From Promicromonospora umidemergens (GTDB lineage Bacteria; Actinomycetota; Actinomycetes; Actinomycetales; Cellulomonadaceae): DNA of 64,000 nt. The DNA is taken from the NCBI RefSeq assembly GCF_024171995.1, contig NZ_JAMTCT010000026.1, positions 1 to 64,000 on the forward strand, read 5' to 3'. Below, piece by piece: positions 16,401 through 24,015 of this stretch; positions within the stretch are counted from its first letter, which is position 1; each line of letters starts with the position of its first letter. The notes beneath the pieces were generated by a model, which worked only from the letters and a program-made list of their open reading frames with translations, made no database searches and had not been told where the DNA came from. The translations under genes were made by a program, and so were the position numbers.

Positions 16401-19400
16401 ATCTCCACCGGGACGATCGTGTACGACCCGAACGACAACATCATCCGTTCGACGGCGCCGAACGGTGCGGTGAGCACCGCGACCTTCGACGGTGCCGACC
16501 AGGTCGTGGCCGCGTCCGCACCGCGGGACGAGGACGCGGACTCGGCCGACGGCCTCGGGCCTGAGCGGGTCACGACCTACACGTACGACCCGGTGGGGAA
16601 ACTGGTCACCACGACCGAGCCGAACGGCACGCTGACCGACGGTGACGCGTCGGACTACGTGACCCGGAACGCGTACGACGACATCTACCAGCTGGTCGCG
16701 GTCCAGAACGCGCTTGGCAGCCGGATCGAGTACGACTACGACGAGGTCGGCAACGTCATCGAGACCCGCGACCCGAAGACGGTCGCGTCGGCCGACCCGG
16801 ACGACTTCACCACCCGGGTGGAGTACGACCTGAACTATCAGCCGGTCGCCACGACCGACGCCGCGGGCACCCGCACGACGTCCACGTATGACGCCGATGG
16901 GCTGGTAGCCAGCTCGACCGACGCGCTCGGGCACACCAGCTATATGACCTACGACGAGCGTGGCGCGACCGTGGAGACCCGCACCCCCTACACCGGGAGC
17001 GGTGAGGCGGCGACGTACCGGACCACGCGGTTCGAGTACGACCAGGTCGGCAACCAGACGCGCGTGGTCACCCCCCGGGGCGTGGCCACCAGCAACCCGG
17101 ACGACTTCGCCGCCCGGACGGCCTACGACGTGCTGAACCGGCCCGTGCGCCAGTACCAGCCCTACGACCCCGCCGACGACCGGTACAACGACCCGGACGT
17201 GTATACCGAGACCCGGTACGACGGCGCCGGGAACGTGGTCGCCACGAGCCTGCCTGCCTCGGACGGGCAGGAGATACGGCCCACCACGAGGTTCGAGTAC
17301 TTCGAGACCGGGTGGATCAAGTCCTCCCGCGACCCGCACGGCATCACGACCGCCTACGACTACAACGACCTGGGCCAGCAGACCGCTCGGACGCTGACCA
17401 GCGCGTCCGGGGATGCCACCCGGACGATGACCTGGGGTTACCACCCCGACGGCAAGCAGGCCTCGATGGCCGACGACGGCGTCCCGGTCGGTCGGAACGT
17501 CACCCTGGTCGACAACTCCGACGCCCCGCACACCACCGCGGTCGGTGACTGGCAGACCGGCTCGGCCGACGGGCAGCAGGGCATCGACCACACCACCCAC
17601 CCGGCCGTGCCCGAGCCGGAAGATCCTGGTGAGTGCGACCCGGAGACGCCGGAGTGCGGGGACCCGGTTGAGTGTGACCCGGAGACGACCGAGTGCGAAG
17701 GCGAAAACCCGGCCGAACCTGTTGAGGACGAGCAAGGGTCGTTCACGTGGCAGGTCGACGTGCCGGCCGACGGCACCTACGACGTGTACGTCACTTTCCC
17801 GCAGGTGGCGGACGCCGCCACGGACGCGCAGTACACCCTGATCCACGGCGACCCCGGCGCCGCCGAGGGCTCCCCGGACGCGGAGGTCACCGAACCGGCG
17901 GTGGTGATCGACCAGACGCAGTCTGCCGGTACCTGGCAGCAGGCCGGAACCGTCGAGCTGACGAAGGGCGAGGCGACCCGCCTGGCGCTGGCGGTCTCGG
18001 CGACCGGGGTAGTGGTCGCTGACGCGGTCAAGATCGTGCGGGACAACTCCGCCGACGAGGATGCGCAGCAGAAGACGTTCACGTATTCCTATGACGCGAA
18101 CGGCGCGATGACCGGCATCGCCGACGACTCGATCGGCGCGGCCGTGCCGTCGTACGAGATGGCCTACGACCAGCTCGGCCAGATCGCCTCGGTGACCGAG
18201 CACCCCGCCGGTGGCCCGGTGACCACGACCTACGACTACGACGTCAACGGGCTGCCCGTCGAGGTGGCTCACCCCGACCAGAGTTCGCAGTACTCCTACG
18301 ATCTGCGCAACCTGGTCGAGACGGTCACGGTGACGGACGCGGTCGGGCAGAACGCCGGCCAGGCGCTGACCACCACCTACGCCCACGACACCCGCGGGAT
18401 GACCGCCACTCAGACCAAGGGCAACGGGAACGTGGTGTCCTACGGGTACAACCCCGACGGGTCCCTGGTCTCGTTGCGTGAGGAGAACTCCGCCGGGACG
18501 CTGGTCGCCTCCCATGAGTACGCGTACGACCGCAACGGCAACCAGGTCACCGACGCGGGCGTCAAGCAGGACGCGGACGACCCGGGCGCGTACCTGAATT
18601 CGACCATCGAGTACTCCTATGACCCGGCCGAGCGGATCGCGGCGAAGGTCAAGTCCGGGCACGCGGCGAGCAGCGAGTCCTACGTCCACGACGCGAACGC
18701 GAACGTCGTGGAGCAAGTCCTCGCCGGCGAGAGCACGACCTACGCGTACGACCGTAACCGTATGCAGTCGGCGACCACCGTCGGGCAGACGACGGAGCCG
18801 GGCCGGGTGTCGTTCAGCTACGACCCGTTCGGCAGGCAGGTCGCTGCTCGCGCGGACGGTGACGTGATCTCCCGTACCGGCTATGACGGGTTCGACCACG
18901 TGGTCCGGTCCGAGCAGCCGGGCGCGGACGGGGAGCTGCAGGCCACGACCTACGCGTACGACCCGCTGGACCGCACCACCTCCCAGTCCACGGGCGGGGT
19001 GACCACGGACTTCACCTACCTCGGGCTGTCCGGCACGGTGCTGACCGAAGACGTGGCCGGGCAGCTGGCCAAGTCCTACCAGTACTCCCCGTGGGGAAGT
19101 CGCCTGTCGCAGGTCACCCATCCTGGCGCCAACAACGGCGGTGACGCTGGGGAAGCCCAGCCGGTCGGGACGGTGTACTACGGGTACAACGCCCGTGGTG
19201 ACGTGGAGACCCTGACCGATGAGCAGGGTCAGGCGGTCGCGACGTACGGGTATACCGCCTACGGCAAGGCCGACGCTTCGGAGTTCACGGGTCTGGACAA
19301 GCCGGGTACGGATCAGGACGGCGACCCGGAGTTCGGGACCAGCACGTTCAACGCGTATCGGTACTCCGGGATGCGTTGGCAGGCGGGGTCGGGCAGCTAT

Positions 19401-20789
19401 GACATGGGGTTCCGTGACTACAGCCCGGGCCTGAACCGGTTCACGACCCGGGACACGTACAACGGTGCCCTGGCTGACCAGAGCCTCGGCTCGGATCCCT
19501 ACACCGGCAACCGGTACGCGTTCGGTGGCGGCAACCCGATCAGCAATGTCGATCTGGACGGGCATGAGCCGCGTGCTTGGCACGAGGAAGGTGTCGGGTT
19601 CAGCGATCTGAATCTTGATACCGAGAATCGTGAGCACGATGGTGCGCCGACCGTGCTCGGCAAGAAGGACGGGACCACCCCGCGGCCTGCTGACGGGCCT
19701 TCGCAGGCTGAGGTGGCTGACGCGCAAGCCACCCTGGACAAGTCCGTGACCGATGTCGCTCTGGATCTGGGTTGGGATCTGCTCAAGGACTTCGTCGGTT
19801 ACAACGACCTGATGGGGTGCTTGGACTCCGATGTGATGTCCTGCCTCACTCTTGCTGCGGGGATCACTCCGTGGGGTAAGGGCCTGAAGGCGATCAAGGC
19901 GCTCTACCGAATCGTCGATGGCGCAATCGACTTCTACCGTCAGCAGAAAGCCGCCCGCAAGGTCATCGAAGCGGCGGGTGCGGCCTGTAGGACACCGAAC
20001 AGCTTTGTGCCTGGGACGCTGGTGCTGCTTGCGGACGGGACCCGGAAGCCGATCGAAGATGTCGAGATCGGCGATGTCGTGATGGCGGCCAGCGAAGAGA
20101 CCGGTGAAGTTACCGACGGTCGTGCCGTCACGGCGCTGATCACCGGCGATGGTGAGAAGACTCTTGTGACGGTCACCGTGGCCGGCGCGGATGGTGATGA
20201 GCAGAGCATTGTCGCGACCGACGAGCACCCGTTCTGGTTGCCTGCCCAGACGAAGTGGGTAAACGCGATCGACCTCGTCGCAGGTGACTGGCTCCAGACC
20301 AGCGCCGGCACCTGGGTTCAGGTCACCGCACTCGACGTCGAGGTCCGACCAGCGGTCGTACACAACCTCACCGTCGCGACCGACCACACGTACTACGTTC
20401 TGGCGGGGGCCACGCCGGTCCTGGTTCACAATTCGAACTGCTCCAGTAACGCCAAGATTCTTGGCGACAATCTCGTAGCTTCTGGAGTGACTCGGCCAGG
20501 AGAGACTGCTGCACATCACATTGTGGCGAGCACCTCGCCGAAGGCGGCAGCGGCACGACAGCAGCTTGCGAACTTCGGAATCGACATCAACGATGCGAGT
20601 AATGGCGTGTTCTTGCCGCGCGGGTCGGCATCGGTTAATCCATCTAATGCATCAGTACATTCGCGAATCCATACGAATGAATACTACGCCAATGTAAACG
20701 ACCTGATTGGCGGCGCGAGAAGTGCTAGTGAAGCCCGAGATGTTCTAGGCCATGTGCGAAGGCAGTTACAGGGCGGGTATTGGCCATAG
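13452..20789 (+). CDS. Secreted Rhs/YD-repeat polymorphic toxin with Hint and AHH nuclease domains
   Basis: A 2445-residue exported toxin delivery protein. In order: signal peptide (1-37, cleavage after ATA); fibronectin-III-like domain (about 110-185); NEW/CARDB-like domain (about 215-325); long YD-repeat shell (about 480-2000) interrupted by a golvesin-like domain (about 1345-1530) reached through an acidic linker rich in CDPET; Rhs core end (YRYSGMRWQAGSG, then RDYSPGLNRFTTRD, about 1975-2010); Hint autoprotease (about 2181-2330, starting SFVPGTLVLLADGTRKPIEDV and ending TYYVLAGATPVLVHNSN); and a 115-residue tip with the AHH nuclease motif (A2354-H-H) plus VHSRIHTNEYY. The GTG start at 13452 has GGAG 6 nt upstream. 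Base composition falls sharply after about 20430, where the tip begins, a sign of toxin-module exchange. Confidence 0.9.
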   Translation: MLVVSSARHTWLRLPVAASATVALVATMLVSAPPATADVDAGATAVEKVDPTTGAPVSENEGVWDTVAGWFTDDAPDLEPAPSRGDLPELQAESWDVEPATADAAPAVDAPAAVHATGADLVWEPGGDGEVSEFQVHRSVTPGFEPGPSTMVAPVDPGTTSFTDTSILPVASTGDGAGEPREVYYEIVTKGQDGTLTSSDERAATVPTAGLVTTADQTSVDGDSPGVYVPGLPSRLGVGEATTVDVVVANTTDTAWTAADTVVSHEWTLPGQDPDGTGLVTVPLPSDLAPGESVTLPVEVTAPDSIRTNAVAGYRLVWGVQATTPAAAAEMGASTKAVKETTGTAEGVSVRAVEAGVAAIDLVDLLAPVVLELVIDEPTSSLLGAEDFYSYSGKNTGAGSAVLTNLALGNATWNYAPISNPGRGFTAFTSFSYNSMDAADTGMGVGWSAQIAAPQRLGLPLAYDKILAPDEVFLSDGDGTGHAFLWNDETDEYESPPGVNLQLSYKPGSDCHLLGDLLGDPADDAWTLLRPDGTRFIFDCEGYVRQAVDRNGNTQTFHYIERGGLLGIGSKTLLVKVTDPDGREVLTVDYYEAGEAYEYVNASGDLVTGSRLSDLEIIDHLKSVTDVSGRTVKIVYDRDGLLRRMVDGDGATDGAGESIAKTFQFAYDHDTLLGEARLVGVTDPRGGATEIDYAVPGEPDTGYGERWQVERITDRLDHTTQFDYWWDDREDAPDRVGARVTDASGNAAEYVHDLKGRALEVTNALDQTTTLTWDPNNNVSRLTEANGAVAAFCYDPKTGYPIWERDPVQNAAHGVPAVEDCQPGQDPTTAPEGAQVVEYQTWEDGYVADAWRTTSPAGRSYEFGIDAAGNLLSVTDPKGVATATEGDYTTSYTYDSHGQMLTLTDPNGNTTRYRDYTPVGYPVTEEDAAGGIITTEYDERGQVTRVLAPEDADGDRAETTQTYDVFGRPVSGTALKDAASGETISTGTIVYDPNDNIIRSTAPNGAVSTATFDGADQVVAASAPRDEDADSADGLGPERVTTYTYDPVGKLVTTTEPNGTLTDGDASDYVTRNAYDDIYQLVAVQNALGSRIEYDYDEVGNVIETRDPKTVASADPDDFTTRVEYDLNYQPVATTDAAGTRTTSTYDADGLVASSTDALGHTSYMTYDERGATVETRTPYTGSGEAATYRTTRFEYDQVGNQTRVVTPRGVATSNPDDFAARTAYDVLNRPVRQYQPYDPADDRYNDPDVYTETRYDGAGNVVATSLPASDGQEIRPTTRFEYFETGWIKSSRDPHGITTAYDYNDLGQQTARTLTSASGDATRTMTWGYHPDGKQASMADDGVPVGRNVTLVDNSDAPHTTAVGDWQTGSADGQQGIDHTTHPAVPEPEDPGECDPETPECGDPVECDPETTECEGENPAEPVEDEQGSFTWQVDVPADGTYDVYVTFPQVADAATDAQYTLIHGDPGAAEGSPDAEVTEPAVVIDQTQSAGTWQQAGTVELTKGEATRLALAVSATGVVVADAVKIVRDNSADEDAQQKTFTYSYDANGAMTGIADDSIGAAVPSYEMAYDQLGQIASVTEHPAGGPVTTTYDYDVNGLPVEVAHPDQSSQYSYDLRNLVETVTVTDAVGQNAGQALTTTYAHDTRGMTATQTKGNGNVVSYGYNPDGSLVSLREENSAGTLVASHEYAYDRNGNQVTDAGVKQDADDPGAYLNSTIEYSYDPAERIAAKVKSGHAASSESYVHDANANVVEQVLAGESTTYAYDRNRMQSATTVGQTTEPGRVSFSYDPFGRQVAARADGDVISRTGYDGFDHVVRSEQPGADGELQATTYAYDPLDRTTSQSTGGVTTDFTYLGLSGTVLTEDVAGQLAKSYQYSPWGSRLSQVTHPGANNGGDAGEAQPVGTVYYGYNARGDVETLTDEQGQAVATYGYTAYGKADASEFTGLDKPGTDQDGDPEFGTSTFNAYRYSGMRWQAGSGSYDMGFRDYSPGLNRFTTRDTYNGALADQSLGSDPYTGNRYAFGGGNPISNVDLDGHEPRAWHEEGVGFSDLNLDTENREHDGAPTVLGKKDGTTPRPADGPSQAEVADAQATLDKSVTDVALDLGWDLLKDFVGYNDLMGCLDSDVMSCLTLAAGITPWGKGLKAIKALYRIVDGAIDFYRQQKAARKVIEAAGAACRTPNSFVPGTLVLLADGTRKPIEDVEIGDVVMAASEETGEVTDGRAVTALITGDGEKTLVTVTVAGADGDEQSIVATDEHPFWLPAQTKWVNAIDLVAGDWLQTSAGTWVQVTALDVEVRPAVVHNLTVATDHTYYVLAGATPVLVHNSNCSSNAKILGDNLVASGVTRPGETAAHHIVASTSPKAAAARQQLANFGIDINDASNGVFLPRGSASVNPSNASVHSRIHTNEYYANVNDLIGGARSASEARDVLGHVRRQLQGGYWP

Positions 20790-20883
20790 AGGAGGGTGTA
20801 GCCTGGCTGCAGTGCGGACGCGTACCTGCGAGCTGCTCTGCGCGACGGCGGTAGGAATCTTGAAGTGGGCCACGGAGGAAGCG

Positions 20884-21345
20884 ATGCGGCAGCCGATCGA
20901 CTCTGCGCTTAGCGTGGCGCAAGGCATTGTTGACCAGCTTGGATCGAGGCGAGGGTTTCCAACTGCTGAGCAAGTGATCTCGGTTGTCCACACCTTCGAG
21001 CGGATTGAGTTCGACGTCCCGAGCAGTGCTGACTCCGATGGATTCCTCTTTCAGTATGGCGAAGTGAACTGGTTTTCCGAGCCGGTGTTCGCGGTGGGAT
21101 TCGTGCGCCAGATGGAGCTCGTCGACGATGAGGAGGATCACGAGGGGTACTCGCAGGTGCAGTTTGAATTTCGATACCGGGCTGATGCCGACCTGCGGTC
21201 GCTTGAAAGCCGTAGCTCCTGGTGGTTTCGTGACAGCGGAGCGCTGTTCGAAGAATGGATCGAATCGGTGAAACGTGATCCTATTTGGGGGGTAATTCGA
21301 GAGAAAATACCTCTCGAATTTGATGTCTCGCAGGAATTGCCCTGA
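20884..21345 (+). CDS. Candidate immunity protein for the AHH toxin
   Basis: A 153-residue acidic, cytoplasmic protein immediately downstream of the toxin tip, in the same lower-GC DNA. It begins MRQPIDSALSVAQGIVDQLG and has no signal peptide. I do not recognise its family. Position, orientation, size and composition are those of an immunity gene that protects the producer from its own nuclease. The ATG at 20884 has GGAGG about 6 nt upstream; the longer frame from 20752 overlaps the toxin gene and lacks a good ribosome binding site. Confidence 0.6.
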   Translation: MRQPIDSALSVAQGIVDQLGSRRGFPTAEQVISVVHTFERIEFDVPSSADSDGFLFQYGEVNWFSEPVFAVGFVRQMELVDDEEDHEGYSQVQFEFRYRADADLRSLESRSSWWFRDSGALFEEWIESVKRDPIWGVIREKIPLEFDVSQELP

Positions 21346-21429
21346 ATCTGAACGTTCAATTGTGCATCTTCTGTGCGCGGATCTGTGACGCTGGGCGGGA
21401 TGTCGATATTAGAGACGCTTCTATGTTCG

Positions 21430-22512
21430 TCAAGCTGGGACGGCGAGGGCGTTTGTCCTGGTCAGTAGCTTGAAGATCTTGCGGGTGAGGTAGCGCTTGA
21501 GCTGGCGTCGGATCTCGCGGGTGGTCTTGCCCTCGGTAGTGCGTTTCTGCAGGTAGTTGCGGGTTTCGTCGTGGGTGCGCATGCGGACGAGAGTCGCGAT
21601 GTGCAGTGCCTTGTTCAGTCGTCGGTCGCCGCCGCGGTCGAGACGGTGATGGTCGCTGCGGTTGCCAGAGGAGGCTGGGATCGGTGCGGTGCCGGCCAGG
21701 CGAGCGAACGCGGCTTCGGAGCGGACCCTGCCGGGGTGGGACCAGGCGGCCAGGATCACGGCGGCCGTGTAGGGGCCGATCCCTGGTTCCTCGAGCAGGT
21801 CAGGGGCGTGCTCGGTGACCAGGGTCCGCAGGGTGGTGTTGTTCTCTTTGAGCTGGGTGTCGAGCTCGCAGATGCGGGCCGCCAGGCGCACCGCCTCGGC
21901 GCGGGCGATCTGCTGGTCCAGGGCCTCCTCGCGGGCCCGCCAGGCTTTGACCGTCTTGATCTGAACGGTGGTGAGCGGGCCGCGGGCGTCGATGCCGAGG
22001 TCGTGAGTGCGCAGCAGCCCGGTCAGGGCGTTGACCTGGACTGTTCGGTCGCGAGAGAGGCGGTCGCGGGCGGTGGTCAGGACCTGCAGAGCGCCGGCGA
22101 CCTGCCCGGCCCGGTGGTCACGCAGCTCGTCGGCGGGTAGCCCGAGCACGTCGCGGGCAGCGCGGTCCGCGTCCAGGGCGTCGGTCTTGGCCCGGCCCTT
22201 GCCCCGCACCGGTGTCAACGCCTCGACGACCCGATATCCGACGTTGGCGAGGTGGGCTGCGGCCAGGCGTCCGTAGGAGCCGGTGCCCTCCATGCTGATC
22301 AGCACCGCTTGCGGTGTGTCGACCGTCCGCCGTGCGATCCATGACGTGGCCCGGGCCAGGCCGGTCTGTGTGGTTGGGAACGTCTGCGCGTCGACGTGCG
22401 CTCCGGTCGTCGTCTCGATGATCGAGTACATGTGCTGGCGGGCGTGGGTGTCGACCCCGACGACGAAGAGGTAGGTCTGAGCGACGGTCGGGACTTCTGC
22501 GAGTATGGGCAC
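21430..22512 (-). CDS. IS110-family transposase (DEDD RuvC-like plus Tnp_20)
   Basis: A 360-residue recombinase. The N-terminal RuvC-like domain shows the acidic set in VVGVDTHARQH, MEGTGSYG and KTDALDADRAA. A central coiled coil (about 175-235) is followed by the Transposase_20 domain, with EEPGIGPYTAAVILAAW and the serine-containing PIPASSGNRSDHHRLDRGG segment expected of the nucleophile region. All key motifs are present and there is no interruption, so it looks functional. Starts with GTG at 22512. Confidence 0.92.
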   Translation of the reverse strand: MPILAEVPTVAQTYLFVVGVDTHARQHMYSIIETTTGAHVDAQTFPTTQTGLARATSWIARRTVDTPQAVLISMEGTGSYGRLAAAHLANVGYRVVEALTPVRGKGRAKTDALDADRAARDVLGLPADELRDHRAGQVAGALQVLTTARDRLSRDRTVQVNALTGLLRTHDLGIDARGPLTTVQIKTVKAWRAREEALDQQIARAEAVRLAARICELDTQLKENNTTLRTLVTEHAPDLLEEPGIGPYTAAVILAAWSHPGRVRSEAAFARLAGTAPIPASSGNRSDHHRLDRGGDRRLNKALHIATLVRMRTHDETRNYLQKRTTEGKTTREIRRQLKRYLTRKIFKLLTRTNALAVPA

Positions 22513-22688
22513 TGCGATGTTCTCCCTTGCCTGGACGGACGTCGTTGCCGGCGTCGGCCTGGGTAGGAGTCACCGCGGGACATCACTGTCATGGGCCACG
22601 ACCCGCGAAGGTCGGACATGCTTCTGATCAGGTCATCGAGGTGGGCCAGGCTGACGTCGGCTGCCCCGGCACGCGGACGAGTCTCTAA
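22513..22688 (-). ncRNA. Candidate bridge RNA region of the IS110 element
   Basis: The 176-nt non-coding stretch between the left terminal repeat and the transposase start matches the size and place of bridge RNAs described for IS110-group elements, which guide the recombinase to donor and target DNA. On the minus strand it holds a short stem, GACC-TTCGCG-GGTC (about 22612-22599), enclosed by a larger pairing of AGCCTGG (near 22650) with CCAGGC (near 22560). The loop sequences that would pair with target and donor have not been resolved. Confidence 0.45.
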
Positions 22689-22809
22689 CAGGAGCACACC
22701 GGGACGAGCTCGGTGGCCATGCGTTATTCGAGTCACGCGCGCAGGGCAGAACGACGCCAGCCTGACCAGCCAGTCCCAGACCAGCCACTCGAAAGACTGA
22801 CAGCGTTAT

Positions 22810-23375
22810 TCAGCCGGTCAGTCGGTAGCACTCGAGGTTGACGATCGCGTGGATGACCATTGGGAGTTCGGCCAGTCGCCCGCGGTAGCCGGTCGTGAGG
22901 ATCTTCCACTGCTTGAGCAGCCCGATCGCTCGTTCGACCGGGGCGCGGAAGCTCGCGACGGCGCGGTTGAACGCGACGTCCTGGGGTGGGCGGGGCGCGT
23001 CCTTCGGCTTCTTCAGCGGGGTCCAGTCGGTGTGCCGGGCGTAGGCGCTGTCGCCGAACACGGCCGGTTGCGGATTCTGGTCGGTGGCGGCGCGGATCTG
23101 GTAGCCCCAGCCGACCAGGTCCAGGGCCACCGAGTCGTGGCGCCGGCCGGGCACGGGGTCCGAGACGTCGGCCAGGGTCCCGTCGGGCCACGCTGCGACC
23201 TGCACGTTGAGCGCCTGCTTGCGGTGTTTCCCGTTGAAGTTCTCCTTCCCGGTCACGGTGCGGTTCCCGGTCGGGACCGGGGTCCCGTCGATCAGGACCA
23301 CGCCGGAGGCCAGCGCGTCGGCGAGCCGGGTGCGGTCCATCATCGTGACCATGCCCAGAATCGGCAGCAGGTAGT
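22810..23375 (-). pseudogene. IS5-type DDE transposase fragment (C-terminal part)
   Basis: About 188 residues of a DDE_Tnp_4 (HARBI1-like) transposase. The catalytic acids lie in VVLIDGTPVP, AVFGDSAYAR and APVERAIGLLKQW. The N-terminal HTH part is missing: reading upstream from about 23375 enters the AraC gene instead. It begins LPILGMVTMMDRTRLAD and ends LECYRLTG. The segment 22689-22809 beyond its stop contains GAATAACGC twice on the minus strand, probably an IS end. Too short to transpose by itself. Confidence 0.75.
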
Positions 23376-23376
23376 G

Positions 23377-23959
23377 CCTCGTGGGTGACCCAGGCGCGCA
23401 GTACTGCGACCAGCAGCACGTCGAAGAGGCGATCGAGCACGGCTGACTGGGCGGGCGCGTCCCGCACGATCTCGTCGGCCAGGATGCTGATGAACGGGGT
23501 GTCGAGGTCGGCGCCGCGCACGTGGATGACGGGCGGGAGCGCGCCGACGAGGCGCTGCGTGACCTCACCGCGCACCTGGTAGCAGCCCATGAGCATGACG
23601 GTCTGGCCGACGGGATCATTGCCCCACGCCCGCAGGCCGAGCGACCACTCGTCGTCGACGTCGCGGCCGTCCGGGCTCTCGACGCGCATGCCGGGCAGGA
23701 TCACGACGTCGGGCCTGGCGCCCAGCTCGTGCGACACCACGACCGGTGCGGGCCCTCGCGCGACCGCGACATCGCCCGCGTGCAGCTCGAGCGGGACACC
23801 CTCGTCTCCTTCGACCCAGGCTGAACCCCGCGCGACCGCGATCAGCCCCAGCGGCGACTCGTCGGCCAGCCGTACCGACCAGGGCGGCGTCAGGCTCGTG
23901 CGCAGCAGGTAGGCGTCGCGGCCGCGTGGGGCGTCGAGCAGGCGTGCGAGCGCATCCAT
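23377..23959 (-). pseudogene. AraC-family regulator truncated by an insertion sequence
   Basis: The first 195 residues look like the cupin sensor half of an AraC-family regulator: MDALARLLDAPRGRDAYLLR, WSVRLADESPLGLIAVARG, VVVILPGMRVE, DRLFDVLLVAVLRAWVT. The reading frame then passes into IS5-type sequence at about 23377, so the two C-terminal HTHs are lost. The protein could still dimerise but not bind DNA as usual. Its regulated partner, often a dehydrogenase or epimerase, is not next to it. Confidence 0.7.
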
Positions 23960-24015
23960 GCGGTCAGCGTAGAGGCGCTGCTGTCCATGGTCGCGGCCCG
24001 TTCGACGGAGCTTGC

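Larger units (their letters stand above)
21409..22688 (-). mobile_element. IS110-family insertion sequence, apparently complete
   Basis: The element is about 1.28 kb: one transposase gene, a short 3' end (about 20 bp beyond the stop) and a long 5' non-coding end (176 nt). TTAGAGAC occurs at both edges pointing inwards (21409-21416 on plus; 22688-22681 on minus), followed by GC and TC. I take these as the terminal inverted repeats. IS110 members integrate through a bridge RNA made from the 5' non-coding end. No target duplication is expected in this family. Confidence 0.7.

Noticed and set aside
14649-20519. 1956-codon minus-strand frame opposite the Rhs gene
   Set aside because: Its size comes from codon-position GC bias in the real gene; the sequence is repetitive Val/Arg/Gly with no domains.
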